The notes beneath the pieces are model-generated. The model was not told the origin of the DNA. It was given only the letters and a program-made list of their open reading frames with translations, and ran no database searches. Positions 26,966-36,826 of a DNA stretch of 63,091 bases are shown here, one piece after another (position 1 is the stretch's first letter; each line of letters begins with the position of its first letter). This DNA comes from UBA4417 sp031550085 (GTDB lineage: Bacteria > Bacteroidota > Bacteroidia > Bacteroidales > UBA4417). The translations under genes and the position numbers were made by a program. Location of the stretch: positions 1 to 63,091 of the forward strand of contig JAVBOY010000052.1 in NCBI GenBank assembly GCA_031550085.1, read 5' to 3'.

Positions 26966-27230
26966 ATTAACTGGGGAGAAGCTGGAATTATTTTTTGAAA
27001 TTTTAACATTCCGAAAAGGGAGCCCAACAAACAAATTTTAAGGGAATCCGGCTTCACGGTGAGTTTCCAAGCTATCAGAAGATTTTTGCGATCCATATTG
27101 ACCATCCGCAAACCACCACCGAAAACATTATGCACCCATTTATGATAAAAAAATATTTGCAATTTTTTGTGTTTTCCGGTTCACAATAATTTTTCAAAAA
27201 AAAGCGTTCATACAAGCAAAACAAAAACCT

Positions 27231-27238
27231 TACTTTTG
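27231..27238 (+). promoter_or_regulatory. -7 box of porQ
   Basis: TACTTTTG matches TAnnTTTG and lies 30 bases before the GTG start of porQ. Confidence 0.55.
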
Positions 27239-27268
27239 TGAGGTTCATTCTTTAATCTTGATCTTTTT

Positions 27269-28327
27269 GTGAGGAAAAATATTTTACGCTTTCATTTTGT
27301 TTCGTTATGGATGCTGGCCTTGGTCGCTGTTAGCGCACAGAACAGGGGCCAAAAAACCGCCGATTTCTTAAATCTTCCTTTTTCATCGCGCATTGCTGCA
27401 TTGGGAGGAAATTTTGCACCCATACATGACCATGATTTATCGCTTGCCATCGCAAATCCATCGCTTGTAACCGAGAAGATGGATAATACGTTGGCAATGA
27501 CCTGGATTAACCATTTTGCAGGCATTAACAGCGGGAGCGCCGCTTATGCCCATTATTTCGGCGAAAACATCGGAACATTTACCGGAAGTATCAACTACCT
27601 GAGTTATGGCTCTTTTTCGGGGTACGACTACGTCAACGGCGCCCCGGTTCCAACATCCGATTTTTCGGCAAACGATTTGGTTTTCAATATCGGATGGGGA
27701 CGTTACCTGGACTCTGTATATAAAATCGGGGCCAACCTGAAAATACTGAATTCGAATTATGAAAGCTATCATTCGTGGGGTGTTGCCGTGGATGTTGCAG
27801 CAAGTTATGTTCCCAATGACTTGTCCTGTTTGAGCATTATGTTCAAGAATATCGGGCGTCAAATCAGTTCCTTTACCGGGGACGAAAGGGAATCTTATCC
27901 CTTTGAAATTCAGGCCGGTTATTCGCACCGCTTGGCCCATGCGCCTTTTCGTTACATGGTTATTTTAACGAATTTGCAAAAATGGGATTTGACATACGAC
28001 GATGGATTCGAATCCACGAACACCACCATATCGGGCGAAGAAATCAAAAAAAGTAATTTCAGCGATTTTGCCGACAAAGCATTCCGGCACGTTGTGATCG
28101 GTGCGGAATTTCTGCCTGCAAAATTTCTTTCAGCCCGGATTGCCTACAATTGGGGCAAACGCCAGGAAATGAAAATATCCGGAAATCCGGGCATGGTCGG
28201 CTTTTCGTGGGGAATTGGACTGAAAATCTCGAAGTTTAGTATTGACTACAGCCGGGGGGCTTACCACATCAACGGATCGCCAAATTACCTCACCATTTCT
28301 ACAAATTTCGGCAGTTGGAAAAAGTAA
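27269..28327 (+). CDS. porQ: Type IX secretion system protein PorQ
   Basis: 352 residues from GTG 27269. A signal peptide ends at about residue 23 (VAVSAQ). The mature start has the PorQ hallmark FLNLPFSSRIAALGGNFAPI, followed by repeated beta-strand pairs of an outer membrane barrel in the PorV/FadL-like group (NPSLV, FAGINSGSAAYAHYF, NYLSYGSF). In Porphyromonas gingivalis PorQ is needed with PorZ to process T9SS cargo at the cell surface. It ends 59 bases before tex. The giant adhesin at 37427-49810 is a likely client of the system. Confidence 0.88.
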   Translation: MRKNILRFHFVSLWMLALVAVSAQNRGQKTADFLNLPFSSRIAALGGNFAPIHDHDLSLAIANPSLVTEKMDNTLAMTWINHFAGINSGSAAYAHYFGENIGTFTGSINYLSYGSFSGYDYVNGAPVPTSDFSANDLVFNIGWGRYLDSVYKIGANLKILNSNYESYHSWGVAVDVAASYVPNDLSCLSIMFKNIGRQISSFTGDERESYPFEIQAGYSHRLAHAPFRYMVILTNLQKWDLTYDDGFESTNTTISGEEIKKSNFSDFADKAFRHVVIGAEFLPAKFLSARIAYNWGKRQEMKISGNPGMVGFSWGIGLKISKFSIDYSRGAYHINGSPNYLTISTNFGSWKK

Positions 28328-28386
28328 TTTTTCTTACTTTCGTTTCTCCATATTCGCCTAACTCCCACCTTGCAAATTGAGTAAAA

Positions 28387-30519
28387 GTGGATCAAAAGTA
28401 TATTACACGTATTGCAAATGAACTGAATGTCCGGGAATTTCAGGTTCAAAACACCATCAATCTTCTAAAAGACGGGGCAACTGTTCCGTTTATCGCCCGT
28501 TACCGCAAGGAAATGACCGGCAGTTTGGACGAGGTTCAGATTGCCGCCGTCCGCGACCGTTACGAACAGATCCAGGAACTGGAAAAACGGCGTGAAAGCA
28601 TTCTTAATTCCATTCGCGAACAGGATAAGTTGACTCCCGAACTGGAAAAACAGCTACTGGCTGCCGACACGCTCAACGAATTGGAGGATTTGTATTTGCC
28701 ATACAAACCCAAACGGCGTACCCGCGCCACCGTAGCACGGGAACAAGGATTGGAGCCTTTGGCAAAAATGGTGATCAACCAAAATTCCATAAACCTTTTG
28801 GCAACAGCCAAACAATTTATCGATGTTGACAAAAATGTTCCGGACGAGGAAGTTGCTTTAGCGGGAGCTCGCGATATTATTGCCGAATGGGTCAATGAAA
28901 ATAAATCGGCGCGGGAACGGATCCGCACTGTTTTTACCCGGCAAGCAGCCATTTCTTCACGCCCCGTCCGGGGAAAAGAAATGGAAGGACGGAAATACGA
29001 AGCGTATTATGACTGGAAAGAGCCGCTTTCGAGGACGCCCAGTCACCGGCTATTGGCAATGTTCCGGGGGGAAAATGAAGGCTTTCTGAAAGTCGTGATC
29101 GAGCCGGATGAAGCAGATGCACGCCAACTGCTTCACAAACAATTTGTTTTGTCGCAAAACGATTGCGGGAAACAAGTTCAGGCGGCTGTCGACGATTCGT
29201 ACAAACGCTTGTTGCAACCGTCCATCGAAACGGAATTCCGAGCTTTGGCAAAAGAGAAAGCCGATCAGGAAGCGATTCGTGTATTTGCCGAAAACTTACG
29301 CCAATTGCTTTTGGCGCCGCCCTTGGGGCAAAAAAATATTCTGGCTATTGATCCGGGTTTTCGTACTGGTTGCAAAATCGTGATTTTAAACCGCCAAGGG
29401 CAGCTTTTGCACAACGAAACGATTTTTCCGCACCAGCCTCAAAATGAGGTAAAGCAAGCAGCTTCGAAAATCCAGACTTTGGTAAAAGCGTACAAAATCG
29501 AAGCCATTGCCATCGGCAACGGGACGGCAGGGCGTGAAACCGAAAATTTCATCAAACGGATTCCTTTTGATACCGACATCCTTGTACTGATGGTTAATGA
29601 AAGCGGGGCTTCGGTATATTCGGCTTCACCGGTCGCACGGGAGGAATTTCCCGATTATGATGTAACCGTTCGTGGGGCTGTGTCCATTGGCAGGCGGTTG
29701 ATGGATCCGCTTTCGGAATTGGTGAAAATCGACCCGAAATCGATCGGTGTCGGGCAATACCAGCATGATGTGGATCAAAAACAGTTGCAAAAGGGGCTGC
29801 AGGACGTAGTTGTGAGTTGTGTAAACAAGGTTGGCGTGGATCTGAATCTGGCCAGCAAGCATTTGCTCAGTTATGTTTCGGGAATTACACCGGCTTTAGC
29901 CGGAAAAATCGTCGAATTCCGGGAAGGAAACGGAATTTTCACTTCACGCGAAAGTTTGCGGCAGATCCCTCGTTTTGGGAACAAGGCTTTTGAACAGGCC
30001 GCCGGATTTTTACGCATCTGGGAGAGCAAAAATCCATTGGATCGTAGTTCGGTACACCCGGAAAGTTACCATGTGGTCGATCAAATGGCAACCAAGTTGC
30101 ACTGTACCGTATCGGAATTGATGGAAAGCGAAACGCTCCGCAAGCAAATTAATTTACAGGATTTTGTCACGGATAAAATCGGTTTGCCCACTTTATCGGA
30201 CATTTTACAAGAACTATCCAAACCGGGCCGTGATCCGCGCGAAAAATTCGACTTTTTTGAATTTGACAAAAACGTCAATTCCATTAGTGACCTGCATGCG
30301 GGCATGGTGCTACCGGGCATCATCACAAATATCACAAATTTCGGCGCTTTTGTGGACATCGGCGTACATCAGGACGGTTTGGTACATAAAAGCCAAATTG
30401 CGGATCGCTTTGTAGCAGATCCCAATCAATTTGTAAAGCTGAATCAAAAAGTAATGGTAAAAGTGCTGGAAGTGGATATCGAACGGAAACGCATTACGCT
30501 TTCGATGCGCACAGCATAA
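28387..30519 (+). CDS. tex: Tex family RNA-binding transcription accessory protein
   Basis: 710 residues from GTG 28387. In order: Tex N-terminal helical domain (residues 1-200, with ATVPFIARYRKEMTGSLDE and LYLPYKPKRRTRATVA), YqgF/RNase H-like domain (LAIDPGFRTGCKIVIL near 319), helix-hairpin-helix region (LNLASKHLLSYVSGITPALA near 490) and C-terminal S1 domain (VLPGIITNITNFGAFVDIGV near 640-660). Complete and of normal length. The family binds RNA and affects transcription and translation; its cellular task in this organism is unknown. Confidence 0.95.
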   Translation: MDQKYITRIANELNVREFQVQNTINLLKDGATVPFIARYRKEMTGSLDEVQIAAVRDRYEQIQELEKRRESILNSIREQDKLTPELEKQLLAADTLNELEDLYLPYKPKRRTRATVAREQGLEPLAKMVINQNSINLLATAKQFIDVDKNVPDEEVALAGARDIIAEWVNENKSARERIRTVFTRQAAISSRPVRGKEMEGRKYEAYYDWKEPLSRTPSHRLLAMFRGENEGFLKVVIEPDEADARQLLHKQFVLSQNDCGKQVQAAVDDSYKRLLQPSIETEFRALAKEKADQEAIRVFAENLRQLLLAPPLGQKNILAIDPGFRTGCKIVILNRQGQLLHNETIFPHQPQNEVKQAASKIQTLVKAYKIEAIAIGNGTAGRETENFIKRIPFDTDILVLMVNESGASVYSASPVAREEFPDYDVTVRGAVSIGRRLMDPLSELVKIDPKSIGVGQYQHDVDQKQLQKGLQDVVVSCVNKVGVDLNLASKHLLSYVSGITPALAGKIVEFREGNGIFTSRESLRQIPRFGNKAFEQAAGFLRIWESKNPLDRSSVHPESYHVVDQMATKLHCTVSELMESETLRKQINLQDFVTDKIGLPTLSDILQELSKPGRDPREKFDFFEFDKNVNSISDLHAGMVLPGIITNITNFGAFVDIGVHQDGLVHKSQIADRFVADPNQFVKLNQKVMVKVLEVDIERKRITLSMRTA

Positions 30520-30566
30520 AGAAAACGGATATATTACGAACATAAAGAATTTTTAGGGGACGGACT

Positions 30567-31247
30567 ATGAAAAAATGGATTTTATTGGTGTTTACGGTCA
30601 TCTTGTTTGCCTTTTCTGCAAAGGCACAAATATTCCGGGCAAACGCTATTGTGGGAATGAACGTATCGCAAGTAAACGGGGATGAAACGTACGGTTTTAA
30701 AAAATTCGGATTAAATGTCGGAGGCGGCGTCGAGATGCCTCTGGGAAAAAATTTCCTGACCAGTTTTGAAATTTTGTATTCCCAGAAAGGGGCTTATCAA
30801 AAAGCCTTTCGTCCCGATTCGGCCATCGACGGGATGTACCGCTTGAAACTGAATTATGCCGAAATCCCGATCCTGATTCATTACACCGACCACAAGGCGG
30901 CTGCCATCGGTTTGGGTTTTGCATGGGGACGGCTGGTCGGCACTCCCATTGAAACGGAGCAACGCTATACGCGTGATTTTGAAGACCTGGATACGGTTTA
31001 TCGAAAGAATGAATTTTCGATTATCGGAGATGGCAAGTTGCGGTTGTACAAAAACCTGAAACTGAATGTCCGTTATCAATATTCGCTGGCACCCATTGCG
31101 ACACGTTGGCAGATTGATTCGGCAAGCGGGAAAAAAATAGTCCGCGACCAATACAGCAGCCTTTGGTCGCTTCGTTTGATCTGGACCTTCAATGAGCCTA
31201 CTTTGGAACCGGATGCCAAGAAGAAAAAAACAACCTCTTATTATTAA
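30567..31247 (+). CDS. Outer membrane beta-barrel protein (PorT-like, OMP_b-brl_2)
   Basis: 226 residues. A signal peptide ends near residue 20 (FSAKAQ), then RANAIVGMNVSQVNGD starts a series of amphipathic strands, with GGGVEMPLGKNFLTSFEILYSQKG and YRLKLNYAEIPILIHY, the core motif of the small 8-stranded barrels grouped as outer membrane protein beta-barrel domain (PorT family among them). The nearness of porQ is suggestive, but this protein is not clearly PorT itself. An AGGGGA stretch 8 bases before the ATG could be a ribosome-binding site. Confidence 0.75.
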   Translation: MKKWILLVFTVILFAFSAKAQIFRANAIVGMNVSQVNGDETYGFKKFGLNVGGGVEMPLGKNFLTSFEILYSQKGAYQKAFRPDSAIDGMYRLKLNYAEIPILIHYTDHKAAAIGLGFAWGRLVGTPIETEQRYTRDFEDLDTVYRKNEFSIIGDGKLRLYKNLKLNVRYQYSLAPIATRWQIDSASGKKIVRDQYSSLWSLRLIWTFNEPTLEPDAKKKKTTSYY

Positions 31248-31311
31248 CCAGTATGCTAAGGGCGCCAAACAGCGCCTTTATTCGTATGTATCGATCCAAA
31301 ACTTGTGTGCC

Positions 31312-32013
31312 ATGAAATTTTCATTTCTTTCTACTGCCCTATTGTGCCTTGTGATGGCGACAGCGACTGCCCAACCTCAGGAAAAAAACAGCCAAAAAGT
31401 GGTGCAAAAAAATTTCGTGGAATATTTGTCGTGGTTGCCCTCAAATTACAAACTGGATAAGGCCCGGGAATTTCCGCTCATCATTTTCCTTCATGGTTCC
31501 GGTGAACGGGGCCACGACCTGAATCTGGTCAAAAAATGGGGGCCTCCTTCCGTAGTAGAATCCCGGCCGGGATTTCAGTTTATTGTTTTATCCCCCCAAT
31601 GCCCGGAAAACGAATGGTGGGATGTATCCCTGTTAAATGCGTGGCTCGATCAGATGATGAAATTATACCGCATCGACACCAGCCGGGTTTATTTAACGGG
31701 CATCAGCATGGGCGGGTTCGCTACCTGGCAATGGGCCTCGATGCATCCGGAACGGTTCGCTGCCATTGCTCCCCTTTGCGGCGGCGGCGATATCCAATTT
31801 GCTTTCCGGTTCAAAACGCTTCCCGTTTGGGCATTTCACGGATCGGACGATACTGTGGTTCCACCCAAACGGTCCACCGAAATGGTAGAAGCCATCCAAT
31901 CCATCGGCGGACCTGCAAAACTTACCCTGTATGAAGGCGTTGGCCATGTATGCTGGAGAAAGCCATACGAAGAGGATTTCCTGTACAATTGGTTCCTCCA
32001 ATGCAAAAAATAA
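31312..32013 (+). CDS. Secreted alpha/beta-hydrolase (esterase/dienelactone hydrolase-like)
   Basis: 233 residues from ATG 31312, which gives a clean signal peptide (MKFSFLSTALLCLVMATATA). In-frame ATGs upstream would place it inside the previous gene without a signal. FLHGSGERGHDL is the oxyanion region, GISMGG the nucleophile elbow (Ser near 128), HGSDDTVVP the aspartate site and GVGHVCW the histidine. These match the PHB-depolymerase/prolyl-oligopeptidase-like carboxylesterases common in Bacteroidota. It probably acts in the periplasm; substrate unknown. Confidence 0.85.
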   Translation: MKFSFLSTALLCLVMATATAQPQEKNSQKVVQKNFVEYLSWLPSNYKLDKAREFPLIIFLHGSGERGHDLNLVKKWGPPSVVESRPGFQFIVLSPQCPENEWWDVSLLNAWLDQMMKLYRIDTSRVYLTGISMGGFATWQWASMHPERFAAIAPLCGGGDIQFAFRFKTLPVWAFHGSDDTVVPPKRSTEMVEAIQSIGGPAKLTLYEGVGHVCWRKPYEEDFLYNWFLQCKK

Positions 32014-32156
32014 TCTTCAGAAAGGTGAAGAATATATCCCGTATCCGAAAAACTTTTTGTTCCTTTGTAAGTCATTGGGTTATGAAAGAACCGATTCATA
32101 ATCATCGCTACACCAGAAAATTAATCCAGAATACATACTAACTAAAAAAAACAAAA

Positions 32157-33488
32157 ATGAAGTTTAAATTTTTTACTTTGCTGGTCGCCATTCTATCGAT
32201 TGGAATGGTACAGGCCCAACAAGGCAGGATTAAGTTCACCGAATACGACTTGCCAAACGGGCTGCATGTGATCCTGCATCAGGACAATTCTACACCGATT
32301 GTGGCCGTTACGATTTCGTACCATGTAGGTTCAAAAAACGAAAACCCGGAACGTACGGGATTTGCACATTTCTTTGAACATTTGATGTTTGAAGGCTCTG
32401 CCAACATTAAACGGGGAGAATATACCGACATTGTTACCAATGCCGGTGGCGAGTTGAATGCAAACACCTGGTTCGACCGCACTTTTTATTACGAAGTTTT
32501 ACCCTCCAACGAGCTGGAATTGGGTTTGTGGCTTGAATCCGAACGTTTGTTGCACCTTCGAATCGACAGTGTAGGAGTTGCTACCCAACGTAGCACCATC
32601 AAGGAAGAGATGAAGCAAACCGCCGACAACCGTCCGTACGGTACCTGGATTCAGGAAATCATCAAACGGGCTTATACGGTTCACCCCTACCGCTGGCGTG
32701 TCATCGGGACACCCGAGCATTTGGATGCCGCTACCTTGCAAGAATTTATGGATTTCCATTCCACGTATTATGTCCCCAACAATGCCATTTTGAGTATTGC
32801 CGGAGATATTAATATGGAGCAAACCAAAAAATTGATCGAAAAGTACTATGGGGATATTCCTCGCGGAACCAAACCCATTTATCGCCCAACCATTGTAGAA
32901 CCGGAACAAAAGGCCGAAATCCGGGATAATATTTACGATGCTAAAATTCAGTTGCCTGCCGTCATTGAAGCATATCACATGCCTGCTATGGGGACTCCTG
33001 ATTTTTACTCGATCAGCATGTTAACGACCCTGTTGTCGGATGGCGAAAGCTCGCGGTTGACCAAGAGCCTGGTCGATAAGCAACAAAAAGCCTTGGCGGT
33101 ACAAGCATTCCCGCTCGCATTGGAGCAACCGGGTTTATTCTGCGTGTTTGCGCTTCCTACCGTGGGAGGTGACATCAACGAACTTGAAAAGTTGATCGAT
33201 GCGGAATTTGATAAGGTAAAAACAAATGAAATAGATGAAATGGAATTCCAAAAGCTTCGCAACAAAGTTGAAACCGATTACATCCAAAAAAGTACGTCGG
33301 TATCCAATGTAGCGGAAGGATTATCCGATTCTTACATGTATTTCAAAAACACCAACATGTACAACACCGAATTGGATGAGTACATGAAAGTGACCAAAGC
33401 CGATTTGAAACGCGTAGCCAATAAGTATTTAACCAAAGAAAACAGGGTGGTGCTCCATTATTTGCCCAAACCTGCCGAACAACAATAA
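32157..33488 (+). CDS. M16 zinc peptidase, catalytic partner
   Basis: 443 residues. A signal peptide ends near residue 20 (GMVQAQ). The inverted zinc motif HFFEH is at about residue 70 (FAHFFEHLMFEGS), with the third zinc-ligand glutamate in the ESERLLHLRIDS or following helix region. The C-terminal M16_C half includes YYVPNNAILSIAGDI. It is a one-unit M16B peptidase, periplasmic, and pairs with the next gene 17 bases downstream, which lacks the motif. Confidence 0.93.
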   Translation: MKFKFFTLLVAILSIGMVQAQQGRIKFTEYDLPNGLHVILHQDNSTPIVAVTISYHVGSKNENPERTGFAHFFEHLMFEGSANIKRGEYTDIVTNAGGELNANTWFDRTFYYEVLPSNELELGLWLESERLLHLRIDSVGVATQRSTIKEEMKQTADNRPYGTWIQEIIKRAYTVHPYRWRVIGTPEHLDAATLQEFMDFHSTYYVPNNAILSIAGDINMEQTKKLIEKYYGDIPRGTKPIYRPTIVEPEQKAEIRDNIYDAKIQLPAVIEAYHMPAMGTPDFYSISMLTTLLSDGESSRLTKSLVDKQQKALAVQAFPLALEQPGLFCVFALPTVGGDINELEKLIDAEFDKVKTNEIDEMEFQKLRNKVETDYIQKSTSVSNVAEGLSDSYMYFKNTNMYNTELDEYMKVTKADLKRVANKYLTKENRVVLHYLPKPAEQQ

Positions 33489-33490
33489 AT

Positions 33491-33496
33491 GGAGGA
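33491..33496 (+). promoter_or_regulatory. Strong Shine-Dalgarno site before the second M16 gene
   Basis: GGAGGA lies nine bases before ATG 33506. Most genes in this window lack such a site, as is usual in Bacteroidota, so it stands out and confirms the start. Confidence 0.6.
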
Positions 33497-33505
33497 CAGA
33501 TCATT

Positions 33506-35623
33506 ATGAAAAAAATATTTTTATCACTTTTTGCTGTATTAATTTCGGTTTCGTTAACCGTATCGGCACAACAAGCTAAAAAAACTCCGGCAAAACCGGT
33601 AACTAAACTCGCTCCACCCAAAGAAGTTCTGGACCGCAGTAAAATGCCGGCGCCGGGCCCTGCTCCGATTATAAACATTGCCGAACCCCAGTTTTTTGAA
33701 TTGAGCAACGGTTTAAAAGTATATGTGGTTGAAGATCATAAAAACCCGATTATTGCCTATTCCTTGCAATTGGATTATGATCCGATTCTTGAGGGTGAAT
33801 ACGCCGGTTATACCAATATTGCCGGACAACTTTTGCGTTCCGGAACCACCCATCGGACCAAAGATCAAATTGATGAAGAAATTGATTTTATCGGCGCTGC
33901 CCTTTACACCTATCCATCGGGATTTTACGCTTCGAGCCTGACCAAACATTCGGATAAGTTGGTCACTATTTTATCAGACATTATATTGAACTCCAAATTT
34001 ACAAGCGAAGAGTTGGAAAAAATCCGTAAGCAAACCTTGAGCGGCTTGGAAGCAAGCAAAAAAGAAACGTCTACGATTGCTACGAACATCCGGGGGTTGG
34101 TGAATTATGGGAAAATGCATCCTCTTGGAGAGTTTGAAACCGAAGCATCGGTGAAAAACATCACCTTGGAAAAATGCCAGGATTTTTACAGCACTTATTG
34201 GAGACCCAACATTGGTTACTTGGCTATTGCAGGTGACATTACCCTGGCAGAAGCCAAACAAATGATGGAAAAATATTTTGGCAGCTGGCAACGCAACGAT
34301 GTTCCGAAAACAAAATATCCCACACCACAAGCCCCGGCCACAAACACCGTTGTGATTGTGGATGTGCCGAGCGCCGTGCAAACCAACATTCAAGTTACTT
34401 ACCCGGTGGATGTAAAACCCAATTCGCCGGACGTCATTAAAAACTCCGTGGCAAACAGTATTCTGGGGGGTGGTTCAGCAGCCCGGTTGTTTAAAAACTT
34501 GCGCGAAACACACGGTTGGACTTATGGCGCTTATTCCTCAATCGGAAGCAGCCGCCTGATCAGCCGTTTTTATGCCGGCGCCGAAGTAAAAACAGCCGTT
34601 ATTGACAGCGCCGTAAGCGAAATTTTGTCGGAATTGCGAAAAATGTCACAACCGGTGGAGCAAGAAGAGCTTACCCGTCAAAAAAATGCCATTGCCGGTA
34701 ATTTCGCACGTTCTCTGGAAGAAACACGCACCATTGCCGATTTTGCGATTAGCACGGCAAGAAATAACCTGCCCAAGGATTACTATCAAAACTACCTGAA
34801 AAATCTGGATGCCGTTATGATTGCAGACGTTGAAGCCTCGGGAAAGAAGTATTTCCTTCCGGAGAATGCAAACATCATTGCCGTTGGAAAAGCATCGGAA
34901 CTTACTGAAAAGTTGAAAAAGTTCAGCAAAACGGGAACCATTCTTTATTATGATATTGAAGGGAATCTTTATGATCCTGCGAAAAAAACAAAACCGGTTC
35001 CTGCCGGCGTAACGGCGCAAAGCGTCATTGACAATTACATCAAAGCAATCGGCGGGACTGAAAAACTGAAAAAAGTAAAGGATGTTTCCATGAGCGGTTC
35101 GTTCAACATGCAAGGAATGGAAGTCAATGCCGACCAATATATGAAGGTTCCTGACAAAGCGCTGGCACAAATGAGCATGCAGGGAATGGTGCTGATGAAA
35201 CAAGTCTATAATAACGGAAAAGGATTGATGTCCGGACAGGGCCAATCCAAGGAAATGGATGCCAATGAACTTGCGGAAATGAAGGCTACAGCCCTAATTT
35301 TCCCTGAATTATATTTGAACGACCTGGGCACAAAAGCAGAATTACTGGGTATTGAAGCTATTTCGGGAAAAGATTGCTACAAGGTTCAACTGACCAACAG
35401 CCTGGGAAGCAAATCAACGGATTTCTATGAAGTAGCAAGCGGATTGAAGTTTCGTTCGGACAACGAGCAAGGTTCCACCGAATACCGCGATTACAAAGCA
35501 GTGGAAGGCGTCTTATTCCCCTTTACTGCAGTACAATCAATGATGGGAATGGATGTTGAAATTAAAATGTCACAAGTTAAAATCAATTCCAAACTCAAAG
35601 ATTCGTTATTTGACTTGAACTAA
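33506..35623 (+). CDS. M16-like peptidase homologue, non-catalytic, with C-terminal lipoprotein-sorting-like domain
   Basis: 705 residues with a signal peptide (ISVSLTVSAQ). Residues 60-490 form two M16 halves. Where the zinc motif is expected there is YTNIAGQLLRSGTTHRTKDQ, so HxxEH is missing and the chain is probably inactive. It would serve as partner of the upstream active subunit, as in mitochondrial-type M16 pairs. Residues 505-705 are an added domain (VIDNYIKAIGGTEKLKKVKD...) resembling the LolA/DUF4292-like beta domains found alone in Bacteroidota. The domain match is by eye. Confidence 0.88.
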   Translation: MKKIFLSLFAVLISVSLTVSAQQAKKTPAKPVTKLAPPKEVLDRSKMPAPGPAPIINIAEPQFFELSNGLKVYVVEDHKNPIIAYSLQLDYDPILEGEYAGYTNIAGQLLRSGTTHRTKDQIDEEIDFIGAALYTYPSGFYASSLTKHSDKLVTILSDIILNSKFTSEELEKIRKQTLSGLEASKKETSTIATNIRGLVNYGKMHPLGEFETEASVKNITLEKCQDFYSTYWRPNIGYLAIAGDITLAEAKQMMEKYFGSWQRNDVPKTKYPTPQAPATNTVVIVDVPSAVQTNIQVTYPVDVKPNSPDVIKNSVANSILGGGSAARLFKNLRETHGWTYGAYSSIGSSRLISRFYAGAEVKTAVIDSAVSEILSELRKMSQPVEQEELTRQKNAIAGNFARSLEETRTIADFAISTARNNLPKDYYQNYLKNLDAVMIADVEASGKKYFLPENANIIAVGKASELTEKLKKFSKTGTILYYDIEGNLYDPAKKTKPVPAGVTAQSVIDNYIKAIGGTEKLKKVKDVSMSGSFNMQGMEVNADQYMKVPDKALAQMSMQGMVLMKQVYNNGKGLMSGQGQSKEMDANELAEMKATALIFPELYLNDLGTKAELLGIEAISGKDCYKVQLTNSLGSKSTDFYEVASGLKFRSDNEQGSTEYRDYKAVEGVLFPFTAVQSMMGMDVEIKMSQVKINSKLKDSLFDLN

Positions 35624-35699
35624 AAAAGAGGAATGCTTTCAAACGGTGCCTTCTTATAGTGCCTTGTTTGGATCGCATTTAAATCTTGACTAAATCCCG

Positions 35700-35744
35700 G
35701 AAACCGGTTGTCTAATCATTCTTTAGATAACCGGTTTCTCTTTT
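35700..35744 (+). terminator. Terminator after the M16 gene pair
   Basis: A 16-bp stem (GAAACCGGTTGTCTAA paired with TTAGATAACCGGTTTC, one G-U) closes a 7-nt loop and is followed by TCTTTT. Confidence 0.85.
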
Positions 35745-36173
35745 CTAAAGAAGAAGTATCCGAATAGCGGTGGAGAACTGATCGGAACTGAGTTCGGAAA
35801 TAAGAAACGGTATCATAAGTTGATTTTAAATACGATTAAATTCGGAGGACTTTGATATTTATAGCAAAAAAACACCGGAAATCCCATTAGACCCCGAATA
35901 AATTCAAACGATACCGAATCCGGAGGATTCGAATGGTTATAGAAAAGAATGCAAAAGGGTATTCGGCCCCGGCTGGAGTCGCACAATGCCGGATATATGA
36001 TCTCTTACAAAGATTACGCGGCGATGCCGCTTATTTATTCGATATAAACCCTGATTTCTTATCCTCAGGACATTTTTTTCAAAAACACAGCTTTTTTTCT
36101 TTGAGTCCACGAAGCGGGCAAATATAAATAACTGCGGGTGTAACCCGTGGAAAAGAGTAACGATCCAAGGATT

Positions 36174-36222
36174 CGTCCACGAACTGGGCGAACAATCGGG
36201 TAATTCGCCCACTTCGTGGACG
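36174..36222. repeat. Long perfect-but-one hairpin
   Basis: Two 19-base arms (36174-36192 and 36204-36222) are reverse complements except at one position and enclose an 11-nt loop. A further partial copy of the arm, GTCCACGAAGCGGGC, lies at 36105-36119. It is not followed by a T run long enough to call a terminator. Confidence 0.85.
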
Positions 36223-36826
36223 AGGTTTTAGAGAGGTATTCTCTGCCGTGCGTTTCACGCACGCTTATTCATATTTAGTCCCGTTGGGCCAATCAGAACG
36301 TAACAGCCCTGCCTTTAAAGGGAAAGTTCCCCTGAGGGATCAGGGAACCGTTCCGGAACTTCGGAAAGCCTCTCCGGGGGGTCGGGCAAACTTTCCCAAA
36401 AGGGGGAAAACCTCCCCGAGGAGCCGGGCTGAAATCTGGAAACGGTAGAAATGGGAGCACCGCGAAGGTACCGGATTATTTCATCAAGCGAAGATTTCCA
36501 TTGAAATAAAGCCCCGGCGAAGCCGAAAAGAAAAAGTATTTCTTTTAACGAATCAATAGAGAATCTATCGTTTTTCTTTTCATTTTAATATAGAGTGCCG
36601 CAGGCACGACATCTTTGAAGGAAAATCGAATTCGTCAAAGGCAAAGCACGTAATGGCGAAATAAAAAAGATGTCGCCGCCATGCAGCTTAAATAGTTGAA
36701 TTTTAATTTATTTACAAACATACAATGCCCTTGGCATCGGTAATGAGCAACTTTCAGATCGAACTCAGGCATCAGGTTGGAGGTAAACGATCAAGATCGC
36801 TGAAAGAACACATGGCCATCGCCGAG

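Noticed and set aside
35933..36448. Short frames in the REP-rich gap
   Set aside because: They are made of hairpin repeats and low-complexity sequence, with no start signal or conserved domain.
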